DNA of 19,599 nt from JAYZDP01 sp036337765 (GTDB lineage Bacteria; Acidobacteriota; Thermoanaerobaculia; Multivoradales; Multivoraceae), in assembly GCA_036337765.1 (NCBI GenBank), contig JAYZDP010000110.1, positions 1-19,599 on the forward strand, written 5' to 3'. Position numbers and translations under genes: made by a program. Shown piece after piece: positions 13,389 through 19,599 of the stretch; position 1 is the stretch's first letter, and each line of letters opens with the position of its first letter. Below the pieces are notes generated by a model. The model was not told where the DNA came from and did not search any database. It saw only the letters and a program-made list of their open reading frames with translations.

Positions 13389-14615
13389 CTACGAGTTGAC
13401 GGGAATGTCTTTGAACGCCACATCTCGGTCGACGCGGATGTCGCCCGGCAGCTGCAGGACCCGCTCGGCGATGATATTGCGCAAAATCTCGTCGGATCCG
13501 CCGGCGATACGACTGCCGGGGCTCTGCAAGAATGCGTCTTGGAACAGCGCGTCGTCGGGTGCATCGTCGAGCAGCACTCCCGCCATCTCCTGCAGGTCGA
13601 TGCCGAAGCTTGCGATCGACTGGGTCTTCGACGCCGTGACGACCTTGCGGATCGATGCCTCGGGTCCCGGCGTCGCACCCTGCGCGAGCGCGGTGACCAT
13701 GCGCGCCCCGACCAGTTCGAGGCCTTTGGACTCGATGTACCAGTCGGCTAGGCGCTGGCGCACGGCGGCGTTTTGGAGCGCTGGCTCGCCGTCGATCTCG
13801 ACCCGTCTGGAAAGGTCGAGCACGTGCGCAACGTCGGGCGGGAGTGCCGCCGAGGCGGCGCCGAGACGCTCGTTCATGAGCGTTGTGAGTGCCACTGACC
13901 ACCCCTCGCCGATCTCGCCGAGGCGCTGGTTGTCGGGGATACGGACGTTGGTGAAGAAGACCTCGTTGAAGTTCGAGGTCCCGGCGATCTGCTTGATCGG
14001 GCGCGGCTCGACGCCGGCCGAGTGCATGTCGAGAAAGAAGTAGGTCAGCCCCTTGTGTTTCGGCAGGGTTGGATCGTGGCGCGTGACCATGATGCCGTAG
14101 TCGGCGAGGTGGGCGTAGGTGTTCCAGATCTTCTGGCCGTTGATGACCCAGTCGTCGCCGTCACGGTCGGCGCGGGTACGAAGCCCCGCCAGATCGGAGC
14201 CGGCGACCGGCTCGGAGAAGAGCTGGCACCAGATCTCTTCTCCGCTGAGGAGCTTCGGCAAGTAGCGCCGCTTGTCCTCTTCGGTTGCGTACTCCATCAT
14301 CGTCGGCCCACAGAAGTTCAGGCCGATGACGAAGAACGCCGAGGGCACCGCATAGCGCGACTCTTCCTGGCCGTAAATGACGACGTGGAGTCTCGACAGG
14401 CTGCGTCCTCCGTACGCCTCGGGCCAGTGCAGGCCGGCCCATCCAGCTTCGGCCTTCAGCGCCTGCCACTCCTTGGCGCGGGCGACATCGTCCGCTGATG
14501 CCGCGCCGCTGATGCCGCGACTGCGGCTGTTCTCGAAGCGCGGCGCGTTGGCGGCGAGCCAAGCGCGTGCCTCGGCACGGAACTCGGCCTGTTCGGGGGT
14601 GTCGTTGAAGTCCAT
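13389..14615 (-). CDS. Acyl-CoA dehydrogenase family protein
   Basis: A 408-residue cytosolic flavoenzyme expected to desaturate an acyl-CoA at alpha-beta and pass electrons to ETF. The order is normal: N-terminal helical domain with AGLHWPEAYGG (about 60-70), the FAD/substrate segment CQLFSEPVAGSDLAGLRTRA (130-149), NGQKIWNTYAHLADYGIMVT, then the C-terminal helical domain ending with AGGSDEILRNIIAERVLQLP. Glu249 in MNERLG lies where some family members, such as isovaleryl-CoA dehydrogenase, carry the catalytic base. The C terminus looks like the CaiA or steroid-side-chain FadE branch rather than short-chain or ACAD10/11-type enzymes. The ATG at 14615 has GGAGG five bases upstream. It is first in a two-gene unit with the FAD oxidase and divergent from the amidohydrolase. 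Substrate unknown. Confidence 0.92.
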   Translation of the reverse strand: MDFNDTPEQAEFRAEARAWLAANAPRFENSRSRGISGAASADDVARAKEWQALKAEAGWAGLHWPEAYGGRSLSRLHVVIYGQEESRYAVPSAFFVIGLNFCGPTMMEYATEEDKRRYLPKLLSGEEIWCQLFSEPVAGSDLAGLRTRADRDGDDWVINGQKIWNTYAHLADYGIMVTRHDPTLPKHKGLTYFFLDMHSAGVEPRPIKQIAGTSNFNEVFFTNVRIPDNQRLGEIGEGWSVALTTLMNERLGAASAALPPDVAHVLDLSRRVEIDGEPALQNAAVRQRLADWYIESKGLELVGARMVTALAQGATPGPEASIRKVVTASKTQSIASFGIDLQEMAGVLLDDAPDDALFQDAFLQSPGSRIAGGSDEILRNIIAERVLQLPGDIRVDRDVAFKDIPVNS

Positions 14616-14695
14616 GAATCCTCCGGGCGTGAGTCGCGACCGAGCGCGCTGAGTGTACCCGCAGGAGGATCTGTTCCATCCGGTAGGGTGGGTGC

Positions 14696-16177
14696 ATGCT
14701 GCGCCACGCCCTTCCCGTGCTCCTGACGGCAGCGCTCTGGGTCGCGGGCCCGCTCGCGTCGGACGCTCAGGACCTCGTCATCCTCAACGGCCGCGTCATG
14801 GACCCCGAGTCGGGCCTCGACGCCGTTCGCCATGTCGCGATCACGGGAGGTCGGATCACCGCTGTTTCCGACGTCGCGCCGGTCGCCCCGGCCACCATCG
14901 ACGCCGACGGCCTGGTAGTCGCGCCGGGCTTCATCGATCTCCATGCACACGGCCAGGACCTCGCGAGCAACCGCTTTCAGGTCGCCGACGGCGTGACAAC
15001 GGCGCTGGAGCTCGAGATCGGAACCTGGCCGGTCGCGGAGTACCACGAGGCGCGCGCCGGCGACGCACTGATCCACTACGGGGCCACGGTGAGCCACGTC
15101 ATCGCCCGCTATGCCGCAATCGAAGGGCACGCAGGCTCGGTCGGTGAGCCAGGCGCCTATCGCGCGGGAGCGTTCGGAAGTGAGACCGCTCGCAGCGCCG
15201 TGAGTCGGGAAGTCGTCGACGCGACTCTGGAGCGCATCGCCGAGGGCCTACGACACGGCGCTCTCGGGGTCGGCTTCGGTATCACCTACACACCCGGTGC
15301 CACTCACGAGGAGATCTTCCGTGCGTTCGCCGCGGCGTCCGAGCTCGAAGCTCCGATCTTCGTCCACGTCAGGGCCGCCGCTCGCATGGGCGGCGACCGC
15401 CTGGCACCGCTGCAGGAGGTGATCGCCAACGCCGCAGCGACCGGCGTGGCGCTGCATATCGTGCATCTAAACTCGTCGACCGACGAGTCCGCCCGCCCCG
15501 CGCTCGAGCTGATCCGGGCCGCCCGGGCCTCCGGCATCGACGTCACCACTGAATCCTATCCCTACACCGCGGGCTCGACTCTTATTCAAAGCGCTCTGTT
15601 CGACGATTGGCAGGGCGACTTCGCCAACCTGCAGTGGACCGAAACGGGTGAGCGCCTGACCCGTGAGACCTTCCAGTACTACCGGCGCGGCGGCGGCACC
15701 GTCATCATCCACGGTCGGTCCGAGGAGACCAATGAGTGGCTGGTCGCGCAGCCCGACGTGATCGTCGCTTCCGACGGCATGTCGTTTGCCGCAGGCCCCG
15801 CCCACCCGCGTGGCGCGGGAACCTATTCCCGAGTTCTCGGCCACTACGTTCGGCAGCGGGAGGCACTCGATCTGATGAGCGCACTGACGAAGATGACGCT
15901 GCTACCGGCGCGGCGACTCGAGGCCATCGCGCCGCAGATGAAGCGCAAGGGGCGCGTGCAGGCCGGTGCCGATGCCGACCTGGTCGTCTTCGATCCGGGC
16001 GAGGTTTTGGATCGAGCCACCTACACGGACTCGATGCAGCCGTCGGCGGGCATCCGCCACGTCTTCGTAGGGGGGACGGCGGTCATCCGGGACGGCACCC
16101 TCGTCGAAGGTGTCCGCCCCGGGCTTCCGATCTACGGGCGACACTTCCAGGCCGGCCCTCGGGCGGCGCGCCGCTAG
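14696..16177 (+). CDS. Secreted amidohydrolase, D-aminoacylase-like
   Basis: A 493-residue metal-dependent hydrolase of the amidohydrolase superfamily, closest by pattern to N-acyl-D-amino-acid deacylases. A signal peptide (about 1-24) suggests periplasmic location. The N-terminal beta-sandwich begins DLVILNGRVMDPESG; the barrel has PGFIDLHAHGQ (His83, His85), a Glu pair in TALELEIG (105, 107), FVHVR (His224), LHIVHLNSS (His254, His257) and VIVASDGMSF (Asp360), followed by HPRGAGTYSRVLGHYVR, which is typical of the D-aminoacylase group. It closes with GADADLVVFDPGEV. Where D-aminoacylase has a metal-bridging Cys, this protein seems to have Glu, so the activity may differ, for example another amide or a lactam. 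The ATG at 14696 has AGGGTGG upstream. Divergent from the acyl-CoA dehydrogenase and convergent with the DUF6265-like gene. Confidence 0.87.
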   Translation: MLRHALPVLLTAALWVAGPLASDAQDLVILNGRVMDPESGLDAVRHVAITGGRITAVSDVAPVAPATIDADGLVVAPGFIDLHAHGQDLASNRFQVADGVTTALELEIGTWPVAEYHEARAGDALIHYGATVSHVIARYAAIEGHAGSVGEPGAYRAGAFGSETARSAVSREVVDATLERIAEGLRHGALGVGFGITYTPGATHEEIFRAFAAASELEAPIFVHVRAAARMGGDRLAPLQEVIANAAATGVALHIVHLNSSTDESARPALELIRAARASGIDVTTESYPYTAGSTLIQSALFDDWQGDFANLQWTETGERLTRETFQYYRRGGGTVIIHGRSEETNEWLVAQPDVIVASDGMSFAAGPAHPRGAGTYSRVLGHYVRQREALDLMSALTKMTLLPARRLEAIAPQMKRKGRVQAGADADLVVFDPGEVLDRATYTDSMQPSAGIRHVFVGGTAVIRDGTLVEGVRPGLPIYGRHFQAGPRAARR

Positions 16178-16193
16178 CGATCTGGGGGCCGTC

Positions 16194-16700
16194 CTACTTC
16201 AGCGCCGAGAGCTTGATTTCGAAGGGCTGGGGGGCTCCGACGGGCTGCACGTGGATGCTGAACTTGCCGGGAGCTGGGCTCGAGTAGCCGAGCAGCGTGA
16301 GGCCTTCCTTGGCGTCGGGTGCCTCAAACCATACCTGCTTGTCGCCGACCTCCTTGAGTGTCATGACGGCGGCGGCCGGCGAGCGCGGCTCGAACCCGGG
16401 GTTCCACTGCTGCAGGCGCAACACGATGCCATTGGCTTCTTCTTCGACGATTATGAGCTCCACCATCGGCGTGGCGTCGCCGTTGACCATACGCACGGCG
16501 GAGACTAGAGACTTGCCAGCGACCTGGGACCAGCGCTCCTCGATCCAGCCGCCGCTGGCCATCTCACCGCGCCAGTCGCCGGTCATCCAGGACAGCTGAT
16601 CGAGAGTCGCCTTGTTGGCGTCGGCGGCGGTCGCCGGCAGGGCCAAACCGATGACGAGCGCCAGGGCGACGAGAAGACAGTAGATATTCTTGATCCGCAT
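16194..16700 (-). CDS. Secreted DUF6265-like protein
   Basis: A 168-residue protein with a clear Sec signal peptide (about 1-26, ending ATAAD) and a mature domain of about 142 residues. It shows LSWMTGDWRGEMASGGWIEE, then VELIIVEEEANGIVLRL, and a C-terminal FSIHVQPV. The Trp-Met-x-Gly-x-Trp opening and alternating beta pattern match the DUF6265 family and resemble lipocalin- or THAP4-like beta-barrels that bind small ligands. The function is unknown and the family call is from memory. The ATG at 16700 has GGAGGG about six bases upstream; the frame is open further to 16925, but that part has no signal or homology and overlaps the SDR gene. The stop is 16 bases from the convergent amidohydrolase stop. 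Confidence 0.72.
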   Translation of the reverse strand: MRIKNIYCLLVALALVIGLALPATAADANKATLDQLSWMTGDWRGEMASGGWIEERWSQVAGKSLVSAVRMVNGDATPMVELIIVEEEANGIVLRLQQWNPGFEPRSPAAAVMTLKEVGDKQVWFEAPDAKEGLTLLGYSSPAPGKFSIHVQPVGAPQPFEIKLSALK

Positions 16701-16797
16701 TGCTCCCTCCAATTCGTGGGCGGTCCCACTGACCGTTGAGTCGAGCCCGGACCGTATCAGGATATCCTTCGCGCTTGCCTTGGACGAGGAGGATGCG
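16701..16797. promoter_or_regulatory. Divergent region, DUF6265-like / SDR genes
   Basis: A 97-base gap that should contain both divergent promoters. TTGAGT at 16736-16741 resembles a plus-strand -35 box, but no well-spaced -10 follows (TATCAG at 16755 is 13 bases on). A hairpin with stem GTGGG/CCCAC and a four-base loop lies at 16716-16729, in the leader of the DUF6265-like gene. GAGGAGG just before the SDR start is a strong ribosome site. No operator was recognised. Confidence 0.3.
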
Positions 16798-17667
16798 ATG
16801 ACAGTCTCGGGCGGTCGTTTGGAGGGCAAGGTCGCGGTCGTAACCGGAGGGGTTAGCGGTATGGGGCTAGCCACCGTCGAGCGGTTCCTGTCGGAGGGCG
16901 CTAGGGTGGTGGTCGGTGATCTCAATCAGGAGGCTGGTGACGAGCTCGCCGCGTGCTACGACCACGATCGCCTTCGGTTCGTACGCGCCGACGTCTCGGT
17001 CGAGGACGACGTCGTCGGCCTGATATTGGAGGCGACCGCCGAGATGGGCCGTCTCGACGTCATGTTCTCGAACGCCGGAATCGGTGGGGCGATCGGTCCG
17101 ATCACGGAGCTCGAAGTGGAGCACTGGGACGAGACCTTCGAGATTCTGGTGCGCAGCGTCTTCTTGGGCACCAAGCACGCCGCGCGGGCGATGATCGACC
17201 AGGGCGAGGGCGGCTCGATCATCAACACCGCGTCGATCGCGGGCCTCAGCGCCGGCGCGGGCCCGCAGGCCTACTCGGCGGCCAAGGCGTCGGTCATCAG
17301 CCTGTCGCAGACCACGGCGGTCGAGCTCGCCCCCCACCGGATTCGCGTCAACGCGATCAACCCCGGCGTCATCTTCACGCCGCTCATGCACGGGGGCGAG
17401 CCGGAGGAGGCCGCGCGCGCCATGGAGCAGCTGCAGCCGTGGCCCGAGCGCGGCGAGGGCGCGGATATCGCGGCGATGGCGACCTACCTGGCGAGTGACG
17501 AGTCGAGCTTCGTCACCGGCCAGGCCCTGACTGTGGACGGCGGGCTCACCGCCGCCGGCACCCGGGTCTGGGGAACCCTACGCGGCACTCGCAACGTCGA
17601 CCGAGTCAGCGGCATCGCCTACGGCACCACCGGCCGACCCAAGTCCGTCCGCCGCCTGGACGGCTAA
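16798..17667 (+). CDS. Short-chain dehydrogenase/reductase (classical SDR)
   Basis: A 289-residue NAD(P)-dependent oxidoreductase with the full classical SDR set: TGGVSGMG (16-23), NAG (92-94), catalytic Ser146, Tyr159 and Lys163 in YSAAK, and INPGVIFTPL. Asp41 at the end of the second strand (VVVGDLN) points to NAD rather than NADP. It is probably a cytosolic alcohol or hydroxyacyl dehydrogenase; the substrate is open. The core ends near residue 254 (TVDGGLTAAG), and a basic tail of about 35 residues follows, longer than usual. The ATG at 16798 is preceded by a strong GAGGAGG; openness of the frame to 16690 has no homology. The stop codon overlaps the stop of the convergent hydrolase gene by four bases. 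Confidence 0.93.
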   Translation: MTVSGGRLEGKVAVVTGGVSGMGLATVERFLSEGARVVVGDLNQEAGDELAACYDHDRLRFVRADVSVEDDVVGLILEATAEMGRLDVMFSNAGIGGAIGPITELEVEHWDETFEILVRSVFLGTKHAARAMIDQGEGGSIINTASIAGLSAGAGPQAYSAAKASVISLSQTTAVELAPHRIRVNAINPGVIFTPLMHGGEPEEAARAMEQLQPWPERGEGADIAAMATYLASDESSFVTGQALTVDGGLTAAGTRVWGTLRGTRNVDRVSGIAYGTTGRPKSVRRLDG

Positions 17668-18749
17668 GCCTTCAGACCTCCGAACTTGTCCTTCAGCCAG
17701 GCGATGGCGACCCTGTTGAACTCGTCGGGCTTCTCCTGCTGCGTCCAGTGGCCGCAGCCCTCGACGGTGTAGCGCTCGAAGTTGGAGACGAAGTTGCCGA
17801 TGTGGTCGCCCGAGTTGGGCGGCAGGATGACGTCGTTCTCGGCGCCGATGTAGAGGCACGGTGCCTCGATGTCCCAGTTGTCGACGTCGTCGGAGCCTGG
17901 GCCGATCTGGACCGCGGCGCGATACCAGTTCAGGCCGCCGGTGAAACCGGTCGTCTCGAAGGTATCGATGAAGTAGGCGAGCTCGCTCTCGGTCATGATC
18001 AGCTTACCTGTGAAGTCGCCGGCCTCGAGCATGCCGAGCAGGTCGACACGTCGTTCAAGGCTGTCTTCGGGAAGGTTGGCGAACTCGTCGGCGTCCCAGA
18101 AGCCGCCGGTACGAAGGATCATGTGGAAGGTCTCACGCACGTCCTTGGCGAGGGCTGCGTCGGCGACCCCGGGAGGCTGGAAGGTGGCCACGTAGTAGCG
18201 CGGTGTCTGGACGATGTTCGGGTTGCGTGTTCCGGGGTGGTCCGGGTGGGAAGTAGGGGTGTTGACGCCGATCACGCCCGCTGTCCGCTCGGGGTAGTAG
18301 CGGGGCATCATCCACACGACTCCGCCGCCCCAGTCGTGACCGCAGAACACGGCGCGGCGCAGGCCGAGGGCGTCGAGCAGGCCGACCATGTCGTCGCACA
18401 GGGTCTTGACCGTGTAGTCCGAGATCTCTTTTGGCCGGTCGGTGAGGCCGTAGCCGCGCTGGTCGGGCGCGATGGCCCGGTAGCCGGCCTCGGAGAACGC
18501 CTTGACCTGGTGACGCCAGGAGTAGGCGAGCTCGGGAAAGCCGTGACAGAAGACCACCGGAAACCCGGCTCCTTCGTCGTAGATCCCCATGCGGATGCCG
18601 TTGGTCTCGATGAAGCTCGGTTTCGGCATGTTGGGGGCTGGTCGTACTCCAGTCTGGGCGAGAACACGCCAAGGCGTGGCGCACATGGCCCCTGTGCTGG
18701 CCACGGTTCCTGCGGCGCTCAGGAACTGTCTACGGGTGGGTCGCATCAT
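17664..18749 (-). CDS. Tat-exported alpha/beta hydrolase, epoxide hydrolase-like
   Basis: A 361-residue hydrolase with an N-terminal twin-arginine signal (TRRQFLSAAG, cleavage probably near VLAQ at 28-32). The epoxide hydrolase pattern is complete: HGFPE (69-73, oxyanion hole), nucleophile Asp139 in GHDWGG, Asp306 in GAENDVIL as the acid, and His334 in GCGHW. Tyr276 in NWYR, and perhaps Tyr259, fit the lid tyrosines that activate the epoxide. DRPKEISDYTVKTLCDDM is also typical. An Asp nucleophile is shared by epoxide hydrolases and haloalkane dehalogenases; HGFPE and the Tyr residues favour the former. The ATG at 18749 has AGGAGG six bases upstream. It follows the PQQ-repeat gene by 33 bases, so co-transcription is likely. 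Export to the periplasm is unusual for this enzyme class. Confidence 0.9.
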   Translation of the reverse strand: MMRPTRRQFLSAAGTVASTGAMCATPWRVLAQTGVRPAPNMPKPSFIETNGIRMGIYDEGAGFPVVFCHGFPELAYSWRHQVKAFSEAGYRAIAPDQRGYGLTDRPKEISDYTVKTLCDDMVGLLDALGLRRAVFCGHDWGGGVVWMMPRYYPERTAGVIGVNTPTSHPDHPGTRNPNIVQTPRYYVATFQPPGVADAALAKDVRETFHMILRTGGFWDADEFANLPEDSLERRVDLLGMLEAGDFTGKLIMTESELAYFIDTFETTGFTGGLNWYRAAVQIGPGSDDVDNWDIEAPCLYIGAENDVILPPNSGDHIGNFVSNFERYTVEGCGHWTQQEKPDEFNRVAIAWLKDKFGGLKA

Positions 18750-18782
18750 GAGACTTCCTCCTGCGGCGCTCTGGCCGCACCA

Positions 18783-19599
18783 TCATTCGGAGACATCGTA
18801 AACGGTCAACGCCTGTCGATTGCGGATGTAGAGCCGTCCGTCGGTCACTACCGGATGCGCCCAACTCGGCCGCCCGCGGTCCTCGATCTCAAATCTGCCG
18901 AGCTCCTCGTAGCCCTCAGGAGAGGCGCGGGCCAGACCCACGACCTGGTTCTCTCCGATCAGGTAGAGCTTGCCGTCGGCGGCCGTCAGTGAGCCCTTGC
19001 CGACACTCCGGTCGCGCCACTGGATCTCCCCGGTGCGGAAGTCGACGCATGTCAGCATCTTGCCGAAGAAGGAGTACAGGTGTCCATCGACGAGCACCAC
19101 CCCGCCGTGGTGGTTCTGCAACTGGGTGGAGAAGTAGGCCTCCTCGATGTCGACGCCACGGCCGCGTGGAGTCAGCTGGATCGCGCCGCCCCCGACGCCG
19201 TACGACGAGCTGTAGAAGACCAGCCCGTCGTGGTGGATCGGGGTGGCCGCGTTCGAGGTGCGATTTGCCGGCCGCTCGTATCGCCAGAGGAGCGCGCCAT
19301 CCTCAGCCCGCAGTCCGACTCCAGCGCTCTGCGTGAAGGCGGCCAGCGCGCGGGTGTCGCCAACGTCGAAGGCGATGATCGACGAGTGCCCTGCCCGGTC
19401 GCTCAGATCGCGGCTCGCCCAGACGGTCCTCCCGGTCCTCTTATCGAGGGCCACGACGGTGGCACCGCGACCGCCCGGAGTCACGAACACCAGATCGCCT
19501 TCGACGAGCGGCGACTCGCTGATTCCCCAGGAGATGAGTTTGCCGGAGAAGCGCTCGAGGATGTTGGTCTGCCACACTTTGAGGCCGTCGCTGGCGCGG
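18783..19599 (-). CDS. PQQ-repeat beta-propeller protein (5' end outside window)
   Basis: The C-terminal 271 residues of a beta-propeller protein; the frame stays open to the right edge and its last in-window codons (SDGLKVWQ) look like the middle of a repeat, so the start lies beyond 19599. PQQ-like blades are seen as VVALDKRTGRTVWA, VGLRAEDGALLWRYE, LTCVDFRTGEIQWRD and a final DGRLYIRNRQALTVYD. Such proteins include PQQ-binding dehydrogenase relatives and BamB-type scaffolds; many in environmental bacteria are secreted and of unknown function. No separate dehydrogenase or heme motif is visible in this part. A GTG at 19577 is not a credible start because the repeat continues upstream of it. 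It lies upstream of and probably in operon with the epoxide-hydrolase-like gene. Confidence 0.85.
   Translation of the reverse strand, partial: RASDGLKVWQTNILERFSGKLISWGISESPLVEGDLVFVTPGGRGATVVALDKRTGRTVWASRDLSDRAGHSSIIAFDVGDTRALAAFTQSAGVGLRAEDGALLWRYERPANRTSNAATPIHHDGLVFYSSSYGVGGGAIQLTPRGRGVDIEEAYFSTQLQNHHGGVVLVDGHLYSFFGKMLTCVDFRTGEIQWRDRSVGKGSLTAADGKLYLIGENQVVGLARASPEGYEELGRFEIEDRGRPSWAHPVVTDGRLYIRNRQALTVYDVSE

Noticed and set aside
13370..13678. Upstream extension of the FAD oxidase frame into the dehydrogenase gene
   Set aside because: The extension would bury the twin-arginine signal and has no similarity to the family.
13389..14615. Acyl-CoA dehydrogenase as the missing LvaC-type partner of the DUF6285-kinase pair
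   Set aside because: Its C-terminal motif and overall pattern look like CaiA/steroid-FadE enzymes rather than the ACAD10/11-like type, and it is over 10 kb away in another operon; kept only as a weak possibility.
16163..16174. A 12-base palindrome of G and C near the amidohydrolase 3' end
   Set aside because: It is inside coding sequence for Ala-Arg codons and leaves only a four-pair stem; expected by chance in this composition.
17748..18992. A 414-codon plus-strand open frame opposite the epoxide hydrolase-like and PQQ genes
   Set aside because: It lies antisense to two well-supported genes and its translation is low-complexity Val/Gly/Asp/Glu with no family pattern; long antisense frames are expected at this G+C content.
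1..19599. CRISPR arrays, tRNA or rRNA genes, transposases, integration sites, riboswitches, defence genes
   Set aside because: No spaced direct repeats, cloverleaf-like segments, transposase or integrase motifs, or known riboswitch cores were seen; almost all bases belong to ordinary protein genes.

Overview
This is a gene-dense, strongly G+C-rich bacterial chromosome segment with very short intergenic gaps and no tRNA, rRNA, CRISPR array, insertion sequence, phage gene or plasmid gene that I can see. Predicted lipoprotein signals, twin-arginine signals and an RND efflux pump indicate a Gram-negative envelope. The mix (FolE2-type GTP cyclohydrolase, secreted cyclase and amidohydrolase enzymes, a PQQ-repeat propeller, a DUF6285/phosphotransferase pair, GTG and TTG starts) resembles environmental lineages such as Acidobacteriota (Thermoanaerobaculia-like). 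The taxon is inference only, and other high-GC Gram-negative groups are possible.

Layout. (1) 38-1485, plus strand: folE2 followed by an orotate phosphoribosyltransferase whose probable TTG start overlaps the folE2 stop. (2) 1532-4963, minus strand: a tight five-gene operon read right to left, consisting of a PIG-V-like membrane mannosyltransferase, a MogA/MoaB-type molybdenum cofactor protein, a DUF971 protein, a DUF6285 protein and an APH-fold phosphotransferase. (3) 5060-5875, plus strand: a lipoprotein of the cyclase/kynurenine formamidase family. (4) 5879-10323, minus strand: an RND adaptor and permease with no outer-membrane channel gene beside them. (5) 10389-12065, plus strand, divergent from the pump: a lipoprotein with two AMIN domains and no enzymatic domain. 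(6) 12083-14615, minus strand: an acyl-CoA dehydrogenase followed by a Tat-type FAD oxidase of the aldonolactone oxidase family. (7) 14696-16177, plus strand: a secreted D-aminoacylase-like amidohydrolase. (8) 16194-16700, minus strand: a secreted DUF6265-like protein. (9) 16798-17667, plus strand: an SDR dehydrogenase. (10) 17664-19599, minus strand: a PQQ-repeat propeller protein cut by the window edge, then a Tat-type epoxide-hydrolase-like enzyme.

How the genes fit together. Regions 1 and 2 combine cofactor and nucleotide functions (folate, pyrimidine, molybdopterin) with an envelope glycosyltransferase and a kinase/DUF6285 pair resembling the LvaA/LvaB hydroxyacyl-CoA kinase. Regions 3 and 6-10 look like extracytoplasmic and peripheral catabolism: several exported hydrolases and oxidoreductases beside a cytosolic acyl-CoA dehydrogenase and SDR. 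No single classical pathway is obvious.

I found no clear undescribed system. The points most worth checking are residue changes at key sites: a fourth Cys in the DUF971 metal site, His for Asp in the mannosyltransferase loop, Glu for Cys in the amidohydrolase, and no basic residue in the kinase beta3 strand. The stand-alone double-AMIN lipoprotein and a perfect hairpin between convergent genes also deserve a look.
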